Shown here in pieces: positions 50,383-61,524 of a DNA stretch of 63,954 nucleotides. The position numbers were made by a program, and so were the translations under genes. How positions within the stretch are numbered: the stretch's first letter is position 1; each line of letters opens with the position of its first letter. Source of the DNA: Reclinomonas americana ATCC 50394 (lineage: Eukaryota > Jakobida > Jakobea > Jakobida); the NCBI GenBank assembly GCA_048213135.1, contig PS015119.1, positions 53,746-117,699 on the forward strand, in the 5' to 3' direction. The notes below the pieces were generated by a model. It ran no database searches and was not told where the DNA came from. It saw nothing but the letters and a program-made list of their open reading frames with translations.

Positions 50383-53300
50383 ATGGCGGGCATTGTAGCA
50401 CTGGTGCCAAATTTAAAGCTAGTCGACGAGAGCGAGAAAAAAAAGATGGCTCAGGGTTGCGAGTCACGCTCACATTTGAAGAGTGTACATGTGTGAGCAG
50501 CACAACAGCCAGATCAAAGAGATCATGCATGCATATGATGTGCGTGCTCGCAGGTAGCAAGGCACGCACTAAGGATGCAGAGTGGTTCACTGTGCTGCTA
50601 CAGACGACGGCCTCTTCGGTGAGTGACATGCTCAGAAAAATGTTCACAAAGCGAGTCATCACTCACACGAAACGACGTGGCGCCGGCACGGCACACACGC
50701 ACCATGGCCAATCATGAGCATGATCACATGCATCACTGAGTGTGTGCTGGAGCGCTAGCAGCCTGATGCGCAGGCATGAACAAGGGTGAGCAAGGAAGCA
50801 CAGCGGAAAAATGCTCATACTCATATCACTTGCCACGCCAAGCAAAGGGTGGCGAATTCGAAGGCTCAAGCAGCGTAAGTAGTGAACATGGTCAAAAAGG
50901 GACATGTCGACAGCAGCACACAGAGCAACTCTGTGCACTTGCACAAGGAGAGCGACCTCTGCGCGCGATAGCAAGTGGATAGATAAGAACTAAGAGAGAC
51001 AAATTCATTCGGTTGATCAAACTGTGGAATGTTCAGCAGTATCAGGCTGCGTACCTCTCTGCATGCGTCTACCACCTCCACACAAGCAGGCAGCTGATTC
51101 AGCCATCTCGAAGAAGGGAGAGGAAGCGGTCGCCGTTGAGCAGCTCAATGCGATTGCGCAGGTGGAAGAGGAACTACTCGTCGACCACCTTGTTCAGCGA
51201 CCTGTAAGAGAGGTAGTGTCAGTGACTTTGGTGAGAGTGCACCTGTGAAAGAGGTGATCACTTGTACTCACACTCGCCCCCAGCCGATGGTTTCGCTTTT
51301 CGCTCCGCAGCATGCGAGTTGATCGCACAGAACGATCTGGAGTCACACAAAGACGCTTCAGCCCTGCGTATCCATCAACTTGGTTCTCCTCGTAAAGCCG
51401 ACCGCTGCAACGCCGCATCATTAGGCCTGTGGAACACCACCACCACCACCATCACCACCACCAGCAAGTCCGGCACGATAACACAGCGGTGCCCACTGTT
51501 CCCTTTGTCGACGTAAGGGTGGCCCAGTGAGTCGGGTGAGAGCTGTATCTGTGCATAGAGACTCCCAAACACAGACTTGGCCATCACATGGCACGGAGTC
51601 TCACCTGGTGCACACAGGTTCGACAACACCACGCGTACCAGGCCACTGGCGCGGCGGAAGCAGCATCATGTACGCTCCTTCGCTCAAACAACCCCAGCTC
51701 CAACATGGATTAACTGCAGTGTGTGTTCAACGGAGGTGCATGAGTGATCATGAATCAGCATGAGTGCATGCTCACACATAGCGGAAGTGGGCGAGCGAGA
51801 TACCGACTCACAAAAAGCCTTCAGCCGAGCATCCACAGTCCCAGCCACCGAGCCGGTAGTGTCGCTGATGACCTACTGCAGGCAAGGCAATGCCTTGTAT
51901 GAACATCCACTTCTCAACAGAGACAGCAGCCACAGCGGCGCACATGCTGATACGTATACGCACTCACCAGGTTGGAGAGCCAATACTCACAACTCCGCTG
52001 TTGAGACGAACATGAAGTAAGCAGCATTGCTGATTCGCCCCCAAGGAGGCGCAGCGTCTCACGTACCCTTGTGCGGCACCAGCTTCATCACACGTCGAGC
52101 AAGCCCATCAGGACATATCCGTGGTGCAGCCGACATTGCTGTACTGCACCCAGCTCGTGCTCTGCTGCCATGGAGCAGGAATGACGTGTGCTACTGGCCG
52201 TTCTCTGCAGCTGCGAGGTATTGAGTGCACCGTGGTCAGTCGCAATACTAGGACCAAGCCAGCGACGCACCACTCACCACAGCATTCGCGATCAGCTGCA
52301 AGATAAGAGAGTGGCTCATAGCACAATGTCGACATCATGGTCGCACCTCCTGGAGGAGGCTCCCGAAGGCCTGATACGCATGCATCCTCGGCGACAAGCA
52401 CCAGTCGTGCGATCATCGCATTCACACTCGGCATGGACACCCACACAGTGCGTGCGCCGCTTTCACTCACACTAGATCTAGACACACAATGCAGGGACCG
52501 CCCAGGTGGTGTCGAGCATCACGACTGCAATCGTGAGACTTGACTATGCGCTGAACACATGAGGCGTGGTGAGTCACACATAGCTGCATGCCTCAACACC
52601 AGTGGGTGCACTCACTTGGCACCTTCGCAGTGGTATGTGGATCGCAAGTCTCACTGCCTGAGTCTGATTGCGAGAGCGAAGTGGCCAGACGCAGCACGCT
52701 GCAATGTCCTCGACAATGGCGTGTCTCGGCAGTCTGCGCAGGCAGTCACCACCTGGTGCAATAGGTAGAATGAGTCGTGCACGTGGCATCGTAAACGAAA
52801 ACTCAACTCAGCTTCTCTCTCTCCCTCTCTACACACACGTACAGACACCCACGCACGCACGTACACACACACACACACACACACACACATATGACGTACC
52901 TGCCTCTGATATCAGCAGTTTGCACACGTGCCTTGTGCAAAAACAACGAAGAAGGAACTGCTTGTTTGCCTCTGGGAAAAGGCAGCTGTCGCCGAAAACC
53001 CTGTAACAACACCACCTCCAGCATAGGGTGCTGCTCGACACTGCAGACGAGTGGCCACTGCAGCCGGTTTGTAGGCCAAGGCTTAGAGCCCGCCATTCAA
53101 GGTAGAACAGCTCACGGCAACCAAGCCATCCACATAGCGTTGACAAACTCGGAAGGCAGACCTGGGATGGCGGCCACAATGCGGATCACAACCAAGTCGG
53201 CTGCAACAAGAGACCAGTCTCTGCGAGACCTGCAGCACTGCGGTGCAAGTCCAGGACTGCTTCCCGATCGGCCACTGCTTCTGAGTCTCCCCTTCGCAAT

Positions 53301-54600
53301 GAGTAAATCAAGTACACGCACACCCTCACACCCACCCACACACCCACACACACAGCAGGCATTGCAATCACCTTTGCTGCACACACTCTCCGCAAGCGCC
53401 TGAACGATGAGGTCATTTGGTCAGCTGAGTCACATGGCTTATAGCAAGCGCTGCTCCATGATCATGACACTCATTGAGCTCAGGTGTGAGCATTTGCACA
53501 ATGGATACAGACGCACCTCGCATGAATGAGGCACTTCATCGCACTCCACAGGGCGGTCAGCATCGGAGAGCGTGCGACTCGTGTGGTCTCTCCTGCCAGT
53601 CAGTGGTTGATGCTGGATGATACAAGGGTGGGAGTGGCACTCGTGCAGTCGTCCAGTGCGAGTCCCCACGACTATCAATCATCACTGTCAGATCATATTG
53701 CTGCATTACGCACCCTCTCTCTCTCTCTCTCTAACACACACACTCTCTCTGTCACCCACACACCCACACATCCACACCCTCACACGCACACACACGCACA
53801 GCAGCATCTCTATCCCAAGCCCTCGCAGGCTGAGTCCACACACGTGGTCGGCTGAATCCCTGTTGTGCCGCTGACGTAGACAGTGGTGGTGGAGCTCCTC
53901 CCCTTCGTGCATGTCTCACCACCGTGAGCAGACTCGAAGAGCGCACGGAGTGCGCGACACTGCATCTGACACACAGTACAACTGTGTGGTCGCCACTGTC
54001 AGACGCATCCACAGAGCTGTGACGCCACGCACGGAGTCAGGGACGATGTGCTTCCACGTAGACAGGCGCGCAGGCGCGCGGAGCGCGCCTGCAAGTCACC
54101 TTCTCTCGCCACAGTGCGAAAACTTTGTAACGACTTGATCAGCGCAGTGTATCACGTTTTGCTCCGCCTACAGGCATCTCCTTCAGATGCCGCCAGCACC
54201 ACTCTCCTCCCCACACGACGGCGCACACGCTCATATATAGCATGGCCCATGGTGACACATAGGGGACTCTGCATCGTCATGTACCTGTGGCCACATTTTC
54301 CCTCACATAATCTGACAGACCGACCTGATAGTGCTCGAATGTTAGAACGCTCGCGCTCACTCGGAAAGACATGTACAGAGTCAGAGCCAGCAGACACTGT
54401 GGCAAGGAACATGCCAACCGCTCGTCCACGTGCACGTCGGAAGTGGATTCGACTGCAGCGCGGAAGATGCATAAGTACAAGCATCACACCACCGAGCCTG
54501 TATACGTGTAGATGGCGCTGGCGAGTGATCACAGAACGGCGATGCTCATGGCCTCTCAAAGGCTCACGGGTGTGGTTGGACCTGAGTGGTGATGCGTGAT
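50383..54600 (+). CDS. Probable gene of many short exons, structure not resolved
   Basis: The clearest part is exon 1 (50383-50455: MAGIVALVPNLKLVDESEKK, KMAQ) joined in phase, G|GT, to exon 2 (50554-50618: SKARTKDAEWFTVLLQTTAS), with good donor and acceptor sites. Further + strand exons have strong splice signals and normal amino-acid make-up: EQLCALAQGERPLRAIA (about 50920-50970), SKKGEEAVAVEQLNAIAQVE with EELLVDHLVQRP (51090-51209), LIAQNDLESHKDASALRIHQ (51320-51390), WYVDRKSHCLSLIARAKWPD (52633-52690) and KTTKKELLVCLWEKAAVAEN (52941-53000). Several splice phases between them do not agree with the simplest boundaries, and competing open frames exist on the - strand, so I cannot give a full protein or a family. 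The right limit is a guess; exons up to about 54600 are possible. Confidence 0.4.
52857..52891. repeat. (AC)n microsatellite
   Basis: AC run, preceded by a (CT)n patch from about 52813; probably intronic in the unresolved + strand gene. Confidence 0.85.
53707..53804. repeat. Compound (CT)n / (AC)n microsatellite
   Basis: A CT run followed by imperfect CA-rich repeats with CCCACACA units. Probably intronic or intergenic. Confidence 0.85.
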
Positions 54601-54622
54601 CAACGCGTGAGGATCTCACGCT

Positions 54623-54625
54623 CTT

Positions 54626-54719
<94 letters not shown>
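54623..54719. repeat. Compound (CT)n-(AC)n microsatellite
   Basis: A short CT run leading directly into about 80 bases of pure AC. It separates the unresolved gene from the repeat-rich spacer. Confidence 0.95.
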
Positions 54720-54720
<1 letters not shown>

Positions 54721-54843
54721 GGAGGCACATTGGTCGACGATGGGCGCATGTGTTGTCAACTCCGCTGTCATGCCTTTGTCGCGCGTTGCTGCTGGTATGG
54801 TCTCTTTCGCGCTCGTTATGACAGTTGTGATTACATCACTGCC

Positions 54844-54851
54844 TCTCTCTC

Positions 54852-54884
<33 letters not shown>
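54844..54884. repeat. (CTGT)n tetranucleotide run
   Basis: CT run followed by about eight copies of CTGT. Confidence 0.9.
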
Positions 54885-55379
54885 GCGCATGTGTGTGTTT
54901 GCGGTTGTGTGCGCTTGCAATGTGCATTGCATTCGTGAATTCTGCGTGCTTGTTGTTGTCGTTGTTGATGATGCACAAGAACAAGAGTGAGTGAGATAGG
55001 AAGTGTGTATGCGTATGCGAGGGCGACGTGTCTGCTTGCCTTCTTGTTTGCAATCGCGAGACGTTGACTGTACGCGAGTGATCACGATGAGTGTGTGAGA
55101 GAGAGCGTGCTTGAGGGAGCAAGAGTGACTGCTGTCTATTCTGCGTTGCAGCACAGCTGCGCATGTGCTATGTATGATGCACTTGGTGTGTGCGTCCCTT
55201 CTGCTCATCCTTGTTGCCACTGTTTCCGCAATGTGCACTCTATATATCCCTATTGCAACGAGGACAGGCTTGAGAGGGTCCAAGAGTCAACAATTGCAAG
55301 CAAGAAGGGAGCAAGACGCACATGGTGAATGAGGGGGTGAGAGAATGAGGCTGCAGCTGTGTGTGTGTGGTGGAACAGG

Positions 55380-56262
55380 TCATGAGTGACGGCCGAAGGG
55401 CGAGAGCGCNNNNNNNNNNNNNNNNNNNNNNNNNNNNNNNNNNNNNNNNNNNNNNNNNNNNNNNNNNNNNNNNNNNNNNNNNNNNNNNNNNNNNNNNNNN
55501 NNNNNNNNNNNNNNNNNNNNNNNNNNNNNNNNNNNNNNNNNNNNNNNNNNNNNNNNNNNNNNNNNNNNNNNNNNNNNNNNNNNNNNNNNNNNNNNNNNNN
55601 NNNNNNNNNNNNNNNNNNNNNNNNNNNNNNNNNNNNNNNNNNNNNNNNNNNNNNNNNNNNNNNNNNNNNNNNNNNNNNNNNNNNNNNNNNNNNNNNGAGA
55701 GAGAGAGAGAGCTAGAAGCAGTGAGGATGCTGGGGAAGATGCGAGAGAGTACAAGTGGGAGCAAGAGTGAACGAGCAAGAGGGAGTGAGACAAGAACAGT
55801 GATTGAGTGAGTGTGTGGAAAGGGAGCAGGTGAGTGGCGAAGCGAGAGAGAGTGGGAGCAAGAGTGAACGAGCAAGATTGTGAATGAGGGCCCGGTGAGT
55901 GAGATGAGGCTGTATGTGGAGAGGGAACGGAGAGAGAGAGAGAGAGAGAGAGAGCAAGAGCGAACGAGCAAGATTAATATGAGGCAGTGTGTGGAGAGGG
56001 AACGGGTCATGAGTGGCGGAGCGAGGGAGGGAGTGAGGGTGCTGGGGGAGGGGCGAGAGAGTGGGAGCAAGAGTGAACGAGCAAGATTGTGAATGAGGGC
56101 TCGGTGAGTGAAATGAGCAGTGTGTGTGGAGAGGGAACGGAGAGAGAGGGGGGATAGAGTGATGGTGCTGGAGAAGATGCGAGGGACGGGGAGTGCGAAC
56201 GAGCAAGAGGGAGTGAGGCAGTGATTGAGTGATCATGAGTGAGGGAGCGGGGGAGTGATGCT
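55380..56262. repeat. GA-rich minisatellite with an internal gap
   Basis: At least five imperfect copies of a unit built around GGGAGCAAGAGTGAACGAGC (near 55757, 55853, 55951, 56062 and 56190), spaced roughly 95-130 bp apart and linked by (GA)n, TGTGTGGAGAGGGAACGG and GAGTGAGGGAG segments. The 287-N gap 55410-55696 lies inside it. All frames read Glu/Arg/Ser-rich, so open frames here are by-products of the repeat. Confidence 0.85.
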
Positions 56263-56707
56263 GTCGATGAAGAGGAATAGCAACGGCGAGGGAAGGCCTT
56301 CCTTCCGCCTTTTATTGCCTGACTCCCAGTCAGCATTGTTGCAGAACAGCGCACGCATATGACGGAGGCACTGTGCAACTCTTGGGTTCTTCGCGAGGGC
56401 GCGCGAGATGCAGAGGAGTACTAGCTATAGTGCGGCTTCTTCGGCACGGTCTGTGGCCTGGAGCACTTCGGGGGCGAGGCGCCGTCGTTGGCCATGGTGA
56501 GCGAAGACGAGTGAGCTGTGATTGCAACGGATCCGGAGAGACGATGAAGAAGTGAATACTGTATACGACTGATGTCTATTGGATCGTGGAGAGTGGTGCG
56601 GGGGTACGGAGTGCAAGATCCCAACGAGAAACAGTCTTTACTAACTCATATGTATACAGCACCGTCGCACGGAGCAGAGGCGGTACAGCCCAGCGAATAC
56701 AGACGGC
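56263..56707. other. Spacer downstream of the giant gene
   Basis: No gene that I trust. A palindrome GGAAGGCCTTCC occurs at about 56291-56302. On the - strand a 24-codon frame (MANDGASPPKCSRPQTVPKK, HYS) is open at about 56423-56497, but nothing supports it as a gene. This should include the 3' UTR of the giant gene. Confidence 0.5.
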
Positions 56708-59700
56708 TCACTTTCCTCGTGGATGTGCACCCTTGCGCCGTGTGCGCGGAGGTGCGCCGTCGTCCACATTGTCGTCTGCGTCGAGCTGCAGCCGGCGCTT
56801 GCCATCGTTGGATCCGGGTTGGCGTGACGCTGGTGCGGTTACATGAACAGCTGCTGCAGATGATTCTGATGGCGGTGGCGGAGGAGATGGCGGAGGTGGT
56901 GGCAGTGGAGTTGACGGTGGAGGAGGTGGCGGTGGAGGTGCAGCTGCCGACAATGTCGACGTAGACGATGGTGCTCCTGCACCTGGCCGCACGCGCGGCA
57001 CAACAATGACGACGCAACACGTGTTCTTGGAAGCCGACTTGTCTCGGCCGACCGGCTTCCCGTACAGTCGACACATGGTGTTCCCGCAAGTCAACACTTT
57101 TTCGTACTTGGGCCGCGGACGGAATGGCGTCCCACAGCTGCACAGCCTCGTGGTGTGATATTCGGCAGGCTGGAAAAAGTAGATTGGCTTCAGACCAAGC
57201 AGTTTGCGCCGGGCATTGATGTTCTCGATCTACACGCGATGTGAGCAACAAATATATACTGGACAAGCCACGACACGCACCTCTCGTTTCAGTTCCCGAA
57301 TAAACTGTCCGTGCCCAGCGTAATGCAAACCCCTGACTGTCACTCTCGCAAGTCCACGCGCCCGCACCTCCAAAGTGCCGTCAACGGCGACGCGCAGAGT
57401 GAAGCGCGACGACATGTCGTTGGACGAGCGACTGAAGTCAGGAGCTCCAATCGCCGTAATGTGCGTCACAATGCTACGCAGTTCGTGCACGGAGTCAGTC
57501 AGCTGCTGAGCAATAAAAGACAGTGGGGGTGACAAGCGCGCGCAACAACTTGATAATGTCGGCCAAGCAGACATCGCGCGTGCGACACATCGCTCTCCAC
57601 TGGTTGATGTGGCGACGGTGGCACTCCAGCACCACCGAATCTGGCGCCAACACAGTGCCATAGTTTGCTGGTCCGTACGCTTGTTGAACGAGGTACGCGC
57701 GGTCAGCAGCCGGAACAAGGTATTTGCTCGGCACGTTTTTGCCAAACTCAATGTGCGTGCCCGTGCGACCTGTATGCAGTACGTGTGAACAACAATGCCA
57801 CATGCAATGACACATGTGCGCCCACTTGTAAACTCACCCCCTCCCACACACTGCGCTGTTCGAAGTGTGCGAATCCCACTGTCGTCAACCATGAGGCGCT
57901 CGCGCTCAGGCCGGATCTCGCCATACAACAGAAGAATCCTCCACTCGCTGGCAGAGCGATCGATAGCCTCGCTTCCCAGCCGTTGGAGCATCGCCTTGTA
58001 CCCCGATTCCACCACCCACGCAGCGGGCGCGGCGCCACGTCCCCGCTGACACTGTCGTTCCCAACCGTCTGGCTGTTGACGCGGAGCAGGTGATGCGTGG
58101 TCGCACTCGCCGGTCGTCAGGGCACGAAGGAGAACGCTACGTGCAAATGAACAAACCACTGCAGCAAAAAGAATAAAGGTTAAGCGTTCTGCCCGTCACT
58201 CGAATTCATCCCCGAGCCATGCGTACACAAATACCTGCGCGACGTTGCTGCACGCCATGGCCAGCCACGCCGCGGCGCCCCACTTCTTCGATCGCCTTCA
58301 CAACCTCACGGACGTCATGCCGCCCGTTGGCCACAGCATCGCGGCGGCTCGTCACCGTGTCCACATACTGCTGGTGGAGCAGTGCAAGACGCACATTGTA
58401 TGGGTCGACAGTGCCGGGCAAGTCTGCCTCAAACGGGATCATGTCAAGCCTCGTCTCGTTCTTGGCACGCCACACAGCATCGCCTCGCGTCTCAATTACG
58501 AATCGTCTGGCGCAGTCATTCACACGGCGTCGAAGACCACTCGCTGCCTCTGTTGCCTCGCGTGCATCTGATTGCAGGAGTCGGTGAGAGAGGAAACGAG
58601 ACTGATGCGCGCAGGAATGACGATCGAGGGAGAAGGGAAGGAGGGAGTAGAGAAGGAGGGAGGGAAGGATAGAGGAGAGGAGGGAACAAAATCTGGACTG
58701 TTTAGATGCACATCCCATCGACACTCACCGAGGAGCAACCATTCTGCTGTCGCTGAATTCGACATAGTGGTACGCTTGCAGTTGTTGCCGGTGGTGAGAA
58801 TCGTCCAGTTGCGCTGGCATTGCATATCCGCTGCACAGCAAAGCAGCACATGCCGATCGAGAGCGTGCGTGAGCGAAGGATCGAGAAAGAGAGAGAGAAA
58901 AAGAGAGATTCACGCGATGCGTCAGCTCACCTGCGACCACCTGCCAGCACACTGCCGTCCTGCATGCGCTCGTAACCGCCGCAGCCGAGCTCTTCAACCG
59001 CGTCGCAGCAACCTGCACCGCATCGTACAAGCCAAGCTCCTCTGGCGGCAGATGAGACCGCATTAGCAGTCTGGATGCCGCCCGTTGTGCCAGTACCGTC
59101 TGTGGGCCATGCTTGCGGTTGCGGGCACGTGCCGGACCGACGAAACTCGGCGCCGTCAGCAGCGCATCCACAAGCAGCCGCTCAGCTGTTGTTGAACTAC
59201 CCGGTGGGCACGACGCTGATGCAGCATCCAGAGCATCTTCCAACTGAATGGCGCACGACAGTATGCGAAAGGCGTGCTGCGTGGCGTTGTGCAGGAACTC
59301 CACAAGCGCGCCTGACACCTCCGCCGGCACACAAAGGAGGCGAGCGAAAACATGCACATCGGCAACGTCGATCTGCTGCTGCTCGTCGACATCCCACTTG
59401 AAGAGTGACACACAGAGGGCGACAACAGGATCGTTCTTCTCGTCGGCTCGACCCAGCAGCGCCTCGACGGTGGCGAGTGTGAGTGTGCCGTCCTGCAGGA
59501 CGGAGTCGATGCGCTCCTGTTGCTCACGTGCGTGCTTTTGCTGTTCCTCCATATATCTGATATGGAGACCGAGCGCTTGCTTCATAGTCCCTCGTGCCGC
59601 AACTTGGGCTGTTCCGACGGCGACTGCAACACAAAAACGACAGACATGAGTCACAAGAACCTCTGGATCCGGATCCATGGCCAGACCGGACGTGCACAAC

Positions 59701-61468
59701 AGTGTGAGTTGAGAGAGAGAGAGAGAGAAAAAAGGGGGGGGAGGGTACGTGAGAGTGGAGTGAAGAGAGCTTGTGTGTGTGTGTGTGTGTACATGTTGGC
59801 AGTGATCACGAGTGACATGAGTTGGAAGAGACAGAGCAGCAGAGGAGCAAGAACGTGCGTCGCATGGAGGAGAGAGATGGGAAGAGGGACTGAGAAACTT
59901 CGACACACACCGTCCACCTCCGTGATCATCGCCGAGAAGCACGCCGAGACATGAATGGAGAGGAATTCCACCGCCACTGCTGCTGCTCGGGCAAACTTGC
60001 ACACTGCCGCCGGATAGTCCGCATCGTAAATACCGTGGCCAGTAGTAGAGATATGACCGATGGCTTTCCATGCGATGGCTGCATCAATCTGGTCAACACA
60101 ACAACTCGCCACATATCGCGCGATCGAACGGTGTCGACCACACTCACCCAGTGCGTTCGCAACATCCTTGCCAACCTCGTACTCGGTGCTGCTCGCCGAC
60201 GACGAAACCGAGGCCACGGCTCGCAGCATTGCAACGACCACCGGTTGTCCCGCTGTCGTGACCCTCACGTGTTTTTGCACAGCGGTTTCAGCCGGCGCCT
60301 CGCCGCCGGCCACATGGACAAGCGCACGTGGAATCAGGTCACTAACGGCAACCATCAACCCGAGGAGGCCGGCATTCGGCAACACAGGCAGCGGTTGTGG
60401 AGAGCAATCGTGGCCGATGGCGTTGTTGAGGTCCGTGAACGACTCGGAAAGGCTGTCGGACGCACGAGACGTCCAGGCAGCAGCAGTGCATCCGGGCGAG
60501 ACGATGAGCGAGTCGAGTTTCATCGCCGTCGCCCGACATTCTGCGCTCACATCGACAGCATGTCGAAGAGCTGAGGCGAGCTTGCAGCCCTGCACCACCG
60601 CCGATACTTGGCCCTCCATGTGCTCGCGCTCGCCGCTACTGGTGTACACCGACAGGAGCTCCGTAGCACGCTCCGTCGCCATCGCCGAGAGCATGTTACA
60701 ACGGTTTCTCAGCTGGCACAAGTAGTTGGTCGGTGTCTCGGCAACTGACGCGGCGTGATCAAGCATGTCCGAGTCGGCGTCGGCGTGGCCACCAACATTG
60801 GCGTCATCCATTTCGGCGTCGGCGTGGCCGGCAACATTGACGTCAACCATTTCGGCGTCGGAGTCGCCAGCTGCAATGTCGACCATTTCGGCGTCGGTCG
60901 TCTGCTGCGAGCCAACACCGAGAACTTGAAGCATGATTTGTCTCTTCACGGTGGGAATGCTGCAAAGACTGTCGAGGCCAGTGATCTGCAATGTTCCACC
61001 ACCTAACACATACACACAATCAGTGATTGCCCGTACAATCATCAAAGACACAGAGGCGTCAGTGCGCGTGATCGCTCTCACCACGCAAGGTCTGGATGGC
61101 GACGTCCTGAAGCACACGAGGCAACGTACTCGCTGTCGGCGCCGCTTGCAACTGCTGTTGCAACAAACGTGTCGAGGGGTAGCGGGCAAATGAGACGTGC
61201 CAGATGCGCAAGTCAGCGAGCGTCTTTGGCGCATCGGCGAACGCCGGTGCCTCTCTCGCGCTCGCGCTCGCCCGTGTCGACTTCACGGCGACCAACAAGC
61301 GTCGCGTCGCATCGAACAGCATTGGTGGCAACGACATGAGCTCCCCCTCCAGAGACAACATGTCGTCATTGACGCTGTGTCGAACGTCTCCTTGTCGCCC
61401 AGTTGCAACACGCGACACGCTGTCAAGCAACAAACTGCGCAATGGGAGAGAGAGAGAGAGAGAGAGAG

Positions 61469-61524
<56 letters not shown>

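Noticed and set aside
51430-51520. DKSGTITQ-like string resembling the P-type ATPase phosphorylation motif
   Set aside because: The Asp appears only with an assumed splice, the flanking sequence has none of the other ATPase motifs, and another frame of the same exon is equally open.
51160-52250. Possible reading of TAG as an amino acid (for example VVDE-TAG-FLFHLRNR on the - strand)
   Set aside because: TAG ends the MINDY gene exactly at the family's usual PPSL terminus and also ends the PLAC8 and ILAKRR-repeat genes, so TAG is a normal stop here. The - strand frames in this region are not proven coding.
52891-53403. 170-codon + strand open frame starting MTYLPLISAV
   Set aside because: A different frame of the same stretch (KTTKKELLVCLWEKAAVAEN) starts right after a good acceptor and looks more like real protein, so the long frame is probably chance.
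54048-54599. 183-codon open frame rich in Arg and Ser
   Set aside because: Composition is that of GC-rich noncoding DNA; only the piece NDLISAVYHVLLRLQ looks coding and it may be an exon of the unresolved gene rather than part of this frame.
55380-56262. Long Glu/Arg/Ser frames across the GA-rich repeat and Leu/Ser frames on the other strand
   Set aside because: They are translations of tandem repeats and N-runs, with no splice structure or family resemblance.
56423-56497. 24-codon - strand frame MANDGASPPKCSRPQTVPKK
   Set aside because: Too short, with no start context, homology or neighbouring exon to support it.
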